Shown here: positions 44,601 to 53,441 of the stretch, in pieces | Layout of the letters: each line of letters starts with the position of its first letter | How positions within the stretch are numbered: the first letter of the stretch is position 1 | DNA from: Alloacidobacterium dinghuense | Lineage (GTDB): Bacteria > Acidobacteriota > Terriglobia > Terriglobales > Acidobacteriaceae | Direction: 5' to 3' | NCBI RefSeq assembly: GCF_014274465.1 | Contig: NZ_CP060394.1 | Coordinates: 1,736,001 to 1,800,000, forward strand | DNA: 64,000 nt | Notes under the pieces: generated by a model | Told to the model about the DNA's origin: nothing | Seen by the model: the letters and a program-made list of their open reading frames with translations, nothing else | Databases searched by the model: none | Made by a program: the position numbers and the translations under genes

Positions 44601-44638
44601 CCCACCCTTTCGCAAACTGCGCGAAAGGATGGGGCACC
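44601..44638. repeat. REP-like palindrome with GGGGCACCC tail
   Basis: CCCACCCTTTCGC (44601-44613) and GCGAAAGGATGGG (44621-44633) form a 13-bp stem with one mismatch, followed by GCACCC. The tail GGGGCACCC recurs after the hairpin at 51569. It lies between DUF1905 and tpiA; a second phrase, CCTCAGGGTCAGGATGAC (44686-44703), follows and resembles a related interspersed element. Confidence 0.6.
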
Positions 44639-44730
44639 CGCTTTTCGTGCCACTGCTTGCGAAAAACGATCCTTCCCCTTCGTTCCTCAGGGTCAGGATG
44701 ACATCGGATAATTTAGCAAGGCTCAGATCA

Positions 44731-45483
44731 CTAATACTTCACTATTTTGGCAAAGGATTGAGGGTCGAGGCTGGCTCCGCCTACCAGGGCTCCGTCGATT
44801 TCGGGCTGGTTGAGGAGGGCGGTGGCGTTGTCGGGCTTGACGCTGCCTCCGTAGAGGATGCGGACGGTGTCGGCAACGTGGCGGCCGAGGCGGCGGGCGA
44901 TCTCGCTGCGGATGAGCAGGTGCGCGGTGGCTGCGATTTCCGGCGTTGCCGTCTTGCCGGTGCCGATCGCCCAGACGGGCTCGTAGGCCACGACGATATT
45001 CTCCGCGTCTTCAGGGGTGACTCCGACGAGCGCGAGGGAGATTTGTTTACGCAGGACTTCGTCGGTGTGTCCGTCCTCGCGCTCCGCCAGGACTTCGCCA
45101 ATGCAGACGATGGGGATGAGTTGGTGCTTGAGCGCGGTGGCGAGTTTCTTGTTGACGCTCTCGTCGGTTTCGTTGAAGTACTGGCGGCGCTCGGAGTGTC
45201 CGATGATGACGTGAGTTGCGCCGATGGCTTTGAGCATGAGAGCTGAGGTTTCGCCGGTGTAGGCGCCTTCTTCAGCGAAGTGCATGTTCTGTCCGCCAAT
45301 GGCGACGTTGGAACCGGCGACGGTGGGGACGATGGCACAGATCGATGTGTCAGAGGGGCAGAGGACGATTTCGTCGCGGTCATGGCCTGCAACGAGGGGC
45401 AGGAAGGTTTTGACGTAGCCCTCGGCCTGGGCCGGGGTTTTGTACATTTTCCAGTTGGCTGCTATGAGTGGTGGTTTGCGCAT
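44731..45483 (-). CDS. tpiA: Triosephosphate isomerase
   Basis: 250 residues, the family's usual size. It interconverts dihydroxyacetone phosphate and glyceraldehyde 3-phosphate in the cytoplasm. Substrate and catalytic residues are in place: AANWKMYK (Lys12), IGHSERR (His near 94), YEPVWAIGTG (Glu near 166) and the phosphate-binding ILYGGSVKPDN. It is the last of the glycolytic genes gapA-ridA-pgk-tpiA on the minus strand, but is separated from pgk by a broken GIY-YIG gene and three copies of the 31-bp repeat, so co-transcription is not certain. Confidence 0.97.
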   Translation of the reverse strand: MRKPPLIAANWKMYKTPAQAEGYVKTFLPLVAGHDRDEIVLCPSDTSICAIVPTVAGSNVAIGGQNMHFAEEGAYTGETSALMLKAIGATHVIIGHSERRQYFNETDESVNKKLATALKHQLIPIVCIGEVLAEREDGHTDEVLRKQISLALVGVTPEDAENIVVAYEPVWAIGTGKTATPEIAATAHLLIRSEIARRLGRHVADTVRILYGGSVKPDNATALLNQPEIDGALVGGASLDPQSFAKIVKY

Positions 45484-45568
45484 TTCTTGTTTTGGTCCTG
45501 GCTTAGTTTCTTACAGACTAGTATGCGGGAGATCTCTGCGATTTTTGCTTTAGCGCTCATCTTTCAGA

Positions 45569-45599
45569 TTCTTCCTCCCGTTGGTCGTCAGAATGACGG
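45569..45599 (+). repeat. 31-bp dispersed repeat, copy 2
   Basis: Same 31 bases as the other copies. On the minus strand it supplies the last codons and the TGA stop of the broken GIY-YIG frame at 45588. Preceded by CTTTCAGA. Confidence 0.85.
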
Positions 45600-45915
45600 C
45601 TGTGAGGGATGAAGATTCTGCAAAGGCTTTCCCCAGTCTTTGGCTAAGTCGCGGAAGCTTTCATTTATTTGCTGAATGAGAGCGATTTTTTTCGATCTTC
45701 TCCAGCCTTTGAGTTCTTTCTCCCGCGCTATGGCTGAAGTTATGTACGCGTATTCTTCGAAATAGATCAGCCTGTGGCATTTGTATTTCGTTGCGAATTC
45801 CCGAGCGGATGCCGGATCGATGGTCGAGCACTCGCTTGTATAGATTGCTTGTTACTCCGATGTAGAGAACGCCTCGGTCGCTTGCCAAAATGTAGACCCA
45901 TGCCTTTTCTATCAT
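45588..45915 (-). pseudogene. GIY-YIG nuclease gene with a frameshift, flanked by 31-bp repeats
   Basis: The first ~32 codons read a normal GIY-YIG start (WVYILASDRGVLYIGVTSNL, YKRVLDH). Around 45796-45826 the frame changes: the continuing frame loses similarity and stops at 45661. The alternate frame restores the family's second half, EFATKYKCHRLIYFEEY, AIAREKELKGWRRSKKIALI and FRDLAKDWG, and stops at 45588 inside repeat copy 2. One base gain or loss explains it; a sequencing error cannot be excluded. Intact relatives are about 90-110 residues, small single-domain nucleases often near repeats. Copy 3 of the repeat lies nine bases before the start codon, so direct repeats bracket the gene. 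Confidence 0.75.
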
Positions 45916-45923
45916 CGTTCAGA

Positions 45924-45954
45924 TTCTTCCTCCCGTTGGTCGTCAGAATGACGG
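45924..45954 (+). repeat. 31-bp dispersed repeat, copy 3
   Basis: Identical to the other copies; shares the additional upstream flank CATCGTTCAGA with copy 5. It stands just 5' of the GIY-YIG start on the minus strand. Confidence 0.85.
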
Positions 45955-46010
45955 CTTACCAAGCTGTGCTGCTTGGAGCTCAGGTGTGCCTTATCCGAAA
46001 TCCGTTGAGA

Positions 46011-46041
46011 TTCTTCCTCCCGTTGGTCGTCAGAATGACGG
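46011..46041 (+). repeat. 31-bp dispersed repeat, copy 4
   Basis: Identical to the other copies. It lies 19 bases from the pgk stop codon, 57 bases after copy 3, in the same orientation. Confidence 0.85.
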
Positions 46042-46060
46042 CTCGTTAAGGATTGGTGGT

Positions 46061-47275
46061 TTATTTGTTGGTCAGTGCTTCTACGCCAGGTAGTTTCTTG
46101 CCTTCGAGGAATTCCAACGATGCGCCGCCGCCGGTGGAGATGTGCGTGATCTGGTCGGCAACTCCGGCTTGCTTGACTGCGGCTACGGAGTCGCCTCCGC
46201 CGATGATCGAGATGGCTTCGTTGTTCTTGGCTACTGCTTTGGCTATCTTGGTTGTTCCCACTGCGAAGGCTGGCATTTCGAAGACGCCCATGGGGCCGTT
46301 CCAGACGATGGTGCGGGCTTCGGCGATTTCGTATGAGAACACCCGGATCGTTTCGGGGCCGATGTCGAGGGCCATCCAGTCGGCGGGGAATGGGCCGGTG
46401 CCGGAGAAAAGCTGCGTTTTTGCGTCGGGCGCGAATTTGTCGGCTAGGATGTGATCGACCGGAAGCAGGAAGCGCACGCCTTTGGCTTCTGCTTTGGCAA
46501 GCGCTTCCTTGGCGATGTCGATCTTGTCGGCTTCGACCAGCGATTTGCCGACTTCCTGTCCCTTGGCCTTGAGGAATGTGTAGGCCATGCCGCCGCCGAT
46601 GAGCAGAGCGTCGACTTTGCTGAGGAGGTGGTCGATGACTTCGATCTTGTCGGAGACTTTGGCTCCGCCGAGGATGGCGACGAAGGGCTTGGCCGGCTCA
46701 GCGAGCGCTTTGCCCATGTACTTCAACTCTTTCTCCATCAGCAATCCGGCAGCGGATTGCTTGACGAAGTGCGTGATGCCCTCGGTGGATGCGTGAGCGC
46801 GGTGCGCGCTGCCGAAGGCGTCATTCACATAGAGTTCGCAGAGCGAGGCGAGTTCTTTGGCGAAGCCGGGGTCATTGGCTTCTTCCTTTGCGTGGAAGCG
46901 GAGATTTTCGAGGAGCAGAACCTGGCCGGATTCGAGCTGCCGCGAGAGCTCGGTGGCGAGCTCGCCGATGCAATCGGGCGAGAAGGCAACGTTGACGCTC
47001 TCGCCGAGGTGATGATCGAGGAGCACGCGCAGGCGATCGACGACGGGGCGCAGGCTGTACTTCGGATTTACTTTGCCCTTGGGGCGGCCGAGATGCGAGG
47101 CGAGGATGAGCTTCGCTTTATGGCGCAACGCGTATTCGATGGTGGGGAGCGTTTCGCGGATGCGGGTGTCGTCGGTGATTTCGCGGCCGTCGTCGGTGAG
47201 TGGGACGTTGAAATCGACACGCATGAGTACGTGCTTGTGCTGCAGATCAAGATCGCGGATCGATAGTTTGGGCAT
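46061..47275 (-). CDS. pgk: Phosphoglycerate kinase
   Basis: 404 residues from ATG 47275 ([19 protein letters not shown]); the frame is open to 47332, but the extra 19 residues are unlike the family. It converts 1,3-bisphosphoglycerate and ADP to 3-phosphoglycerate and ATP. Signature MRVDFNVPL near the start, [14 protein letters not shown], and the nucleotide-binding hinge region [34 protein letters not shown] and [12 protein letters not shown] near the end are intact. Upstream on the strand is ridA; downstream, 145 bases of repeats lead to the broken GIY-YIG gene. Confidence 0.97.
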   Translation of the reverse strand: MPKLSIRDLDLQHKHVLMRVDFNVPLTDDGREITDDTRIRETLPTIEYALRHKAKLILASHLGRPKGKVNPKYSLRPVVDRLRVLLDHHLGESVNVAFSPDCIGELATELSRQLESGQVLLLENLRFHAKEEANDPGFAKELASLCELYVNDAFGSAHRAHASTEGITHFVKQSAAGLLMEKELKYMGKALAEPAKPFVAILGGAKVSDKIEVIDHLLSKVDALLIGGGMAYTFLKAKGQEVGKSLVEADKIDIAKEALAKAEAKGVRFLLPVDHILADKFAPDAKTQLFSGTGPFPADWMALDIGPETIRVFSYEIAEARTIVWNGPMGVFEMPAFAVGTTKIAKAVAKNNEAISIIGGGDSVAAVKQAGVADQITHISTGGGASLEFLEGKKLPGVEALTNK

Positions 47276-47431
47276 GGCAGAACTTTCTGAAGTGTTTTTA
47301 AGGGTCACAGTCCCTGAGAATGAGTGATTCATAACGCGACTTTGAGGGAACCTGAATCCCTCGGCTCCTGCATTTTAGTGAAGTCGTGCCCTTTCAAGAC
47401 GAAAAACCATGGTGCAGATCATTTTAGAAGT

Positions 47432-47806
47432 TTACGAGTCGGAAATGACAGCGTCGGCTTCTATTTCGACGCGCCAGGATGGGTTGAGAAGCTTGGCGAC
47501 AACGAGCATGGTTGCCGCGGGACGGATGGCTCCGAAGAACTCGCCGTGGACGCGGCCGACGGCTTCCCAGTCTTCGACGTGGGTGAGGTACATGCGGGTG
47601 CGGACGACGTCCTCGAGCCTGGCTCCGGCTTTTTTGAGAGCGCTTTGGATGAGGGTGAGGACGTGACGCGTTTGCGCGGCGGCATCTGCTTCATCTGCGC
47701 CTACAGGGCCGGTGCCGGAGACGTGGATGGTGTTGCCGACGCGCACGGCTCGGGAGAAGCCGATGATGGGCTCAAAGGGGGACGAGCCTGAGATGTTCTT
47801 GCGCAT
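47432..47806 (-). CDS. ridA: RidA (YjgF/YER057c/UK114) family protein
   Basis: 124 residues. RidA proteins hydrolyse reactive enamine/imine intermediates of pyridoxal-phosphate enzymes. The conserved Arg is in AIRPAATMLVVAKL (near 95), with HVSGTGPVGAD, TRMYLTHVEDWEAVGRVHG and VEIEADA also typical. It lies between gapA and pgk on the minus strand, 171 bases after gapA and 156 before pgk. The linkage to glycolytic genes is unusual. RidA subfamilies are broad, so the exact substrate is unknown. Confidence 0.85.
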   Translation of the reverse strand: MRKNISGSSPFEPIIGFSRAVRVGNTIHVSGTGPVGADEADAAAQTRHVLTLIQSALKKAGARLEDVVRTRMYLTHVEDWEAVGRVHGEFFGAIRPAATMLVVAKLLNPSWRVEIEADAVISDS

Positions 47807-47865
47807 CGGTGGTGCTTTCCAAGGATGAGGTGCGCGCTTTGCGCGGACGCAGTGAAAACGGCCCT

Positions 47866-47915
47866 GGGCTAAAGCCCCGAATTATGGTCTTATTTCACCG
47901 GGCTAAAGCCCGGTG
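47866..47915. repeat. Tandem GGGCTAAAGCCC palindromes
   Basis: GGGCTAAAGCCC occurs at 47866-47877 and again at 47900-47911 (34 bases apart). The second is extended to a nine-base stem CACCGGGCT/AGCCCGGTG. They lie in the gapA-ridA gap and look like interspersed palindromic elements. Confidence 0.6.
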
Positions 47916-47927
47916 CTTTCACCCTTT

Positions 47928-47957
47928 TGAAAAGGCAGGATTGCTCCTGCCTTTTCA
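47928..47957 (-). terminator. 13-bp hairpin after gapA
   Basis: TGAAAAGGCAGGA (47928-47940) and TCCTGCCTTTTCA (47945-47957) form a perfect stem with a TTGC loop. Read on the minus strand it is 21 bases after the gapA stop, with a CCTTTTC arm, so it is a likely transcription terminator or attenuator. Confidence 0.65.
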
Positions 47958-47977
47958 ACGTTGCAATCAGACTAGAA

Positions 47978-48982
<1,005 letters not shown>

Positions 48983-49230
48983 TGATACTTCTCCTTTGTT
49001 TTTGCTTAGAGGGACTAGAGTGCAGGTGATAGTCACCCCAGAACGCGAACACCGCGCGTTTTGGGGACCCCGATGCGCGGGCACCGCCGGGCGCCACCAA
49101 ATATCGATGCTAGCACTGTCGTCAACATCAAGAAAGTCTTTGGGGCGGATCAGGAAAATTTATTCGCAATTTTAGGCTTTTCAACACAGTAGTTTGCGGC
49201 GGGGCGGGGGACTGTGTTACATCCTCAATC

Positions 49231-50082
49231 ATGCGCGAATGGATGCGCGAACGAATGAGACGACGCTCAAAGCGTGGACCGAATACTTCGGAGTCCACTG
49301 GAAAGATAGGGCAGGAGATACCTGCCAACCAACCCGCTCCTTTGCGGCCCACCTATCCGGAAGCACAGGCTGCCGGTGAAGCGGAAGAAGCCGCAGAGCA
49401 GCATGACGAAGTCGCAGGTGAGCCTTTTGGGGTATTTGCGGATGCGGCGGGGGAACCGGAGCAGACGACGGAGCCTCAGGCATCTGAAGCAGAGCCAGCC
49501 GGCAAGCTTGTAGTCGAGACCCAGCCGGAATCGCTTGCGGTGCCGCCACCGGAGCAACAGGCTGCGGCACAACGCAGTCCGCGTGGATTTGTGGTGCTGA
49601 CGATCGGGCTGCCTGGATCAGGCAAGACGACGTGGTTCAAGAGACGCGGCGTTACGCCGTTGTCGAGTGATCTGCTGCGGACGATTCTATTTGATGACAT
49701 CACGGAGCAGCGGTATCAGGGGCTGGTCTTTTCGACGCTGCGGTCACTGCTGCGGGCAAGATTGATTGCCAAGATGCCGTGGAACTATGTGGATGCTACG
49801 AATCTCTCTCCGCATGAGCGGCGGCAGTGGATCAAGATGGCGAAGAGCTTCGGCTACGAGGTGCAGGCGGTCTTCTTCGATGTTCCGTTTGAGGTTTGCA
49901 TGGAGCGGAACCGGCGTCGCGAGCGCGTGGTGAGCGACGAGGTGATGCAGAAGATGGCAGAACGTCTGCGTCCGCCGAACTTCAAGGAAGGTTTTTCGAA
50001 AATCACGGTGGTGCGCGTGAAGGGCGCTGCGCAACCTGAGCCGATAGCCGAAGCAGAGCCGACAACGAGCGAGGGAGCATAA
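49231..50082 (+). CDS. P-loop kinase (polynucleotide-kinase-like AAA_33) with disordered acidic N-terminus
   Basis: 283 residues. The first ~110 are a low-complexity Glu/Ala/Gln/Pro region (KIGQEIPANQPAPLRPTYPE and onward), probably disordered. The kinase domain starts at about 120 with Walker A TIGLPGSGKTTWFKRRGV, followed by LSSDLLRTILFDD, VDATNLSPHERRQW and VFFDVPFEVCMERNRRRERVVSDEV, as in phage T4 Pnk-like and related zeta-toxin-like kinases. The lid Arg residues are plentiful. The phosphate acceptor could be RNA/DNA or a small molecule. A strong terminator follows, isolating it from the ABC genes. Between gapA and this start are 248 bases with no gene. Confidence 0.8.
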   Translation: MREWMRERMRRRSKRGPNTSESTGKIGQEIPANQPAPLRPTYPEAQAAGEAEEAAEQHDEVAGEPFGVFADAAGEPEQTTEPQASEAEPAGKLVVETQPESLAVPPPEQQAAAQRSPRGFVVLTIGLPGSGKTTWFKRRGVTPLSSDLLRTILFDDITEQRYQGLVFSTLRSLLRARLIAKMPWNYVDATNLSPHERRQWIKMAKSFGYEVQAVFFDVPFEVCMERNRRRERVVSDEVMQKMAERLRPPNFKEGFSKITVVRVKGAAQPEPIAEAEPTTSEGA

Positions 50083-50106
50083 GACTCGCTGATGTGAGAT
50101 AAAGAG

Positions 50107-50132
50107 AGCCGGGCAGCGAACGCCCGGCTTTT
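50107..50132 (+). terminator. Rho-independent terminator
   Basis: AGCCGGGC and GCCCGGCT (8-bp stem, loop AGCGAAC) followed by TTT and, slightly later, GTTTTT. It stands 25 bases after the kinase stop and before the Opu genes. Confidence 0.85.
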
Positions 50133-50149
50133 CTGTTTTTACGAGGATC

Positions 50150-50908
50150 ATGGCGGCAGCGATTGAATTTCGGGAGGTGAGCCTGAAGACAGCGGAGGGC
50201 CGCGTGTTGCTCGACCGAGTTCATCTGAGTCTGGAAGAGGGAACGACGACGGCAGTGCTGGGTCGCAGCGGGTCAGGCAAGACGACGCTGCTGCGGCTGG
50301 TGAATCGCATGCTCGATCCGACGGATGGGACCGTCTTCATTCGCGGCATGGAATGCGAGCAGCACGACGTGATCACGTTGCGGCGCGGTATTGGCTACGT
50401 GATTCAGGAGACAGGATTGTTTCCGCACTTTACGGTGGCGCGGAATGTGGGGCTGGTTCCTGAGTTGAATGGCAAGCGGCTTCCGAAGGAAAAGGTTGGT
50501 GGGCTGCTCGATCAGGTGGGGTTGGACGCGGAGAAGTTTGCGGAGCGCTATCCGCATCAACTTTCCGGGGGGCAGCGGCAGCGCGTTGGCCTGGCGCGGG
50601 CACTGGCGGCAGGGCCATCGCTTTTGTTGATGGATGAGCCGTTTGGAGCGCTTGATCCGCTGACACGCGCCGAGATGCAGGACATGCTGCGCGATCTGCT
50701 GAATCGGTTGAAGAAGACGGTGCTGATCGTGACGCACGATCTGGATGAGGCGCTGTATCTCGCGTCGCGCATTGTGCTGCTGGAAGAGGGTCGTGTTGTG
50801 ACGGATGTAGCGGCGGAGGATTTTCTGCGTTCGGAGATTCCGGCGGTTAAGGCGTACGCCGAGGCGTTTCATCGTGGCCAGAAAGATCTAAGGCAGGAAC
50901 AACGATGA
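50150..50908 (+). CDS. opuBA: Glycine betaine/choline (OpuBA-type) ABC transporter ATPase
   Basis: 252 residues. Walker A GRSGSGKTTLL, LSGGQRQRVGLARAL signature, LLMDEPFGALDPLT Walker B and VTHDLDEALYLASRI. It lacks the C-terminal CBS pair found on OpuAA/OpuCA, hence the short length. It energises import of quaternary-amine osmoprotectants. Start codon of the permease overlaps its stop (ATGA), so translation is coupled. The naming follows family order and could equally be the Yeh/OsmF-type. Confidence 0.82.
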   Translation: MAAAIEFREVSLKTAEGRVLLDRVHLSLEEGTTTAVLGRSGSGKTTLLRLVNRMLDPTDGTVFIRGMECEQHDVITLRRGIGYVIQETGLFPHFTVARNVGLVPELNGKRLPKEKVGGLLDQVGLDAEKFAERYPHQLSGGQRQRVGLARALAAGPSLLLMDEPFGALDPLTRAEMQDMLRDLLNRLKKTVLIVTHDLDEALYLASRIVLLEEGRVVTDVAAEDFLRSEIPAVKAYAEAFHRGQKDLRQEQR

Positions 50909-51546
50909 GCGGATTTCTGGCGCAGTATGGCGATCAGATTCTGTCACTGACTTTCGAGCATCTTTGGCTTACAGGCGCGGCCATGCTTTGCGCGATTGCG
51001 ATCGGTGTGCCTGCCGGCATCTGGCTGACAAGGCACACAAACTGGGCGAAGCCGGTTCTCGGTTTTGTGAATATTGTGCAGACGATTCCCAGCTTGGCGA
51101 TGTTTGGTTTTCTGCTGCCGTTGCCGTGGCTGGGTGAAGAGGCAGCGCGCATTGCCATTGTTGCTCTTACCGGGTATGCGCTGTTGCCGATTGTTCGCAA
51201 TACGTACGCGGGGATTCGTGGTGTCGATCCTACTGTAACTGGAGTTGCGCGCGCGCTGGGTATGACGGATATGCAGCGGCTCTTCAAGGTGGAATTGCCG
51301 CTGGCGGCTGGCGTGATTCTTGCCGGGCTACGCACGGCGACAGTGACGTGCGTTGGTATTGCGACGATTGCGGCTGCTGTGGGAGCGGGCGGGCTGGGTG
51401 AATTTATTTTTCGCGGTGTTGCGTCGGTGGATAATCGGCTGGTGCTGGCTGGGGCGATTCCTGCGGCTCTGCTGGCGCTTGGCGCGGATGCTCTGCTGGG
51501 GTTGGTTGAGCACTGGCTTCGTGTGCCTGGGGCGGCGAAGGCGTGA
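50905..51546 (+). CDS. opuBB: OpuBB-type ABC transporter permease
   Basis: 213 residues with about five to six membrane helices and the BPD_transp_1 loop GIRGVDPTVTGVARALGM, carrying the EAA-type contact to the ATPase (VARALGMTDMQRLFKVELPLA). It forms the pore of the osmoprotectant importer. The 5' end overlaps opuBA and the 3' end overlaps opuBC. Confidence 0.85.
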   Translation: MSGFLAQYGDQILSLTFEHLWLTGAAMLCAIAIGVPAGIWLTRHTNWAKPVLGFVNIVQTIPSLAMFGFLLPLPWLGEEAARIAIVALTGYALLPIVRNTYAGIRGVDPTVTGVARALGMTDMQRLFKVELPLAAGVILAGLRTATVTCVGIATIAAAVGAGGLGEFIFRGVASVDNRLVLAGAIPAALLALGADALLGLVEHWLRVPGAAKA

Positions 51547-52475
51547 CTGGGCGTTATCCTGCGAAGGACCCCAGGTCTTCTTCGCAGACCTGGGGCACCC
51601 ATGTTTGCACTTTGCTCGCCTTACTTCTTGGCTTCTTGGTGACAAGTTGTGGCCCGCCGCATCCGAATCATCCGGTGATTGGCGCGAAGAACTTCACTGA
51701 GCAGGTTGTGCTTGGCGAATTGCTTGCACAGCAGATTGAAGCGAAGACCGGCATGAAGGTGGAGCGCCGCTTTTATCTGGCGGGAAGTTACATTTGCAAT
51801 CAGGCATTGATTTCAGGTCGCATCGACGCGTACGTGGAGTACACGGGCACGGCGCTGACGGCGATTTTGAAGCAGCCGTTGAATCGCGATCCTGATGCGG
51901 TGCTCGAGACCGTGCGGAATTTGTATCAGCAACGGCATCATATTACGGTCATGGATCCGCTGGGTTTCGAGAATACCTTTGCCATGATTGTTCGTGGCGA
52001 TGACGCGACGCGATTTCATCTCACGACCTTGAGTGAGGCTGCACAGTACACGCCGCAATGGATTCTTGGCGTGGGTTATGAATTTGAGCAGCGTCCCGAT
52101 GGGCTGCCGGGGCTGAGCAAGGCGTATGGACTGAAGTTCAAGGAAGCGCCCGTCACGATGGACCTTGGGCTTTTGTATCGGGCGATCGGTTCGCATCAGG
52201 TGGACATGATTGCGGGTAACTCGACGGATGGTCCGATTGCTGCGCTTGGTTTGAAGGTGCTTGCAGACGATAAGCATTACTTTCCGCCGTATCAGGCTGT
52301 GCCGCTGGTTCGCGATGCTGCTCTGAAGCGCTGGCCTGCGATGGGGGCCGCAATCAATGAGCTTCAGGGTAAAGTATCAGCAGACGACATGCGCTCCATG
52401 AATGAAGCTGTTGACGGGGAGCATCGCGATCCGGCAGTGGTGGTGCGGGAGTTTCGTCAGAAGAAAGGGCTTTGA
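51543..52475 (+). CDS. opuBC: OpuBC-type substrate-binding lipoprotein
   Basis: 310 residues from GTG 51543, overlapping the permease stop (GTGA). The N-terminus contains a lipobox LVTSCG (Cys near residue 36) after a hydrophobic stretch, so the mature protein is lipid-anchored in the periplasm. The fold is OpuAC/ProX type: GAKNFTEQVVLGELLAQQI, DAYVEYTGTALTAI, VTMDLGLLYRAIGSHQVDM and AGNSTDGPIAALGLK. Residues ~8-20 of the N-terminus are encoded by a palindromic repeat (51569-51595), which is odd for a signal region. A start at TTG 51612 would avoid that but leaves no positively charged n-region, so I keep GTG. Confidence 0.85.
   Translation: MTGRYPAKDPRSSSQTWGTHVCTLLALLLGFLVTSCGPPHPNHPVIGAKNFTEQVVLGELLAQQIEAKTGMKVERRFYLAGSYICNQALISGRIDAYVEYTGTALTAILKQPLNRDPDAVLETVRNLYQQRHHITVMDPLGFENTFAMIVRGDDATRFHLTTLSEAAQYTPQWILGVGYEFEQRPDGLPGLSKAYGLKFKEAPVTMDLGLLYRAIGSHQVDMIAGNSTDGPIAALGLKVLADDKHYFPPYQAVPLVRDAALKRWPAMGAAINELQGKVSADDMRSMNEAVDGEHRDPAVVVREFRQKKGL
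51569..51600. repeat. REP-like palindrome inside the opuBC 5' end
   Basis: CCCCAGGTC (51569-51577) and GACCTGGGG (51587-51595) form a perfect 9-bp stem, followed by CACCC. TGCGAAG (51560-51566) can pair instead with CTTCGCA (51580-51586). The tail GGGGCACCC also follows the hairpin at 44601. Confidence 0.6.
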
Positions 52476-52480
52476 GAAGT

Positions 52481-53011
52481 ATGAATGAATTGCAAACGAA
52501 AGTAGCTCCAGCGCTGCAACCGGAACCATGGCTGCGTGGCACATTGACGGAATTGCCTGCGGTGGCGCGCGGAGTCCTACATGCGTTTGAACTGGCGCAG
52601 GAAGATGTGAATCGCTGGTGCGAGTCGCTAAGTGAGGCTGATCTGAACGCTCGTCCGTTTGAGCTGGCGCCGATTGTGTTTCATCTTCGGCATATTGCCC
52701 GGAGTCTGGATCGTTTGCTCGCTTATGCGGAAGGGAATCAGCTGTCAGCGGAGCAGATTGCTTTGCTCAAGAGCGAGATGGATCCGGGCGCTATTCGTGA
52801 AGAGCTTTTTGCTGAATTCAGTCGTGGGCTGGAGGATGCGGCGTTGCGTGTGCGTGCTTTGGCGGCGGGGGATTTGGAACAGGATCGGTTTGTTGGGAAG
52901 AAGCAATTGCCTACGAGTGTTGGTGGATTGCTGGTGCATCTGGCGGATCATACGCAGCGGCATGTTGGACAGGTTGTGACTACGGCGAAGGTGTTGATGG
53001 CGGGGAAGTAG
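52481..53011 (+). CDS. DinB family protein
   Basis: 176 residues from ATG 52481; a TTG at 52472 overlaps opuBC. A four-helix DinB bundle: VFHLRHIARSLDRLL carries the first metal His and HLADHTQRHVGQVVTTA the others, the HxxxH pattern of DinB/YfiT metal-dependent proteins. Some members are thiol transferases linked to bacillithiol (BstA) in organisms that have BshA, as here, but assignment to that activity is only inference. It is immediately after the Opu genes and may be read through from them. Confidence 0.85.
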   Translation: MNELQTKVAPALQPEPWLRGTLTELPAVARGVLHAFELAQEDVNRWCESLSEADLNARPFELAPIVFHLRHIARSLDRLLAYAEGNQLSAEQIALLKSEMDPGAIREELFAEFSRGLEDAALRVRALAAGDLEQDRFVGKKQLPTSVGGLLVHLADHTQRHVGQVVTTAKVLMAGK

Positions 53012-53018
53012 GGCTGCC

Positions 53019-53441
53019 ATGGGATCGAAGACGCAAAATCTGGAAGTATACGAGGAAACACCCAACGGAACGAGTTGCTATGTTTTCGGGGTTGTAATCC
53101 CACTGTTATATCTTCTGTTTGTTCAACGCAAACAGCAAAGCCCTTTTCTTCGTTTTCATTCCTTTCAGTGTCTTTTGCTATTCGCGATATGGACACCGTT
53201 CATCGTCCGTATTTCTTGGGCGCGACCTGTCGAGGCATTCGGCACTTTGTTTTGTTCAGTTGCGTGGCTCGTATCTGTGATTCAGGCAGGGCGATGGAAG
53301 TGGTTTCATCTCCCAATCATTGGGCGTTTGGCAGAGTGGTTCTCAGAGTTGCAAGTTGTTCCTGACCCAACATCGTTCAGATTCTTCCTCCCGTTGGTCG
53401 TCAGAATGACGGCCTTCCCAATATTTAGGAAATGGACCTAG
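53019..53441 (+). CDS. DUF4870-like small membrane protein with repeat-derived C-terminus
   Basis: 140 residues with three hydrophobic segments (YVFGVVIPLLYLLFV, CLLLFAIWTPFIV, LFCSVAWLVSVIQAG) and FLRFHSFQ, the order of DUF4870/Tic20-like proteins. The end of the frame runs through dispersed repeat copy 5 (53382-53412), which encodes FFLPLVVRMTA, so the native C-terminus was probably altered when the repeat arrived. It lies seven bases after dinB and overlaps the end of ribA by four. Confidence 0.7.
   Translation: MGSKTQNLEVYEETPNGTSCYVFGVVIPLLYLLFVQRKQQSPFLRFHSFQCLLLFAIWTPFIVRISWARPVEAFGTLFCSVAWLVSVIQAGRWKWFHLPIIGRLAEWFSELQVVPDPTSFRFFLPLVVRMTAFPIFRKWT
53382..53412 (+). repeat. 31-bp dispersed repeat, copy 5
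   Basis: Identical to the copies near 43.9-46.0 kb; shares the flank CATCGTTCAGA with copy 3. It lies within the 3' end of the DUF4870-like gene. Confidence 0.85.

Noticed and set aside
46451-47266. 271-codon plus-strand frame opposite pgk
   Set aside because: Shadow of pgk; acidic composition mirrors its codon pattern and no motif is present.
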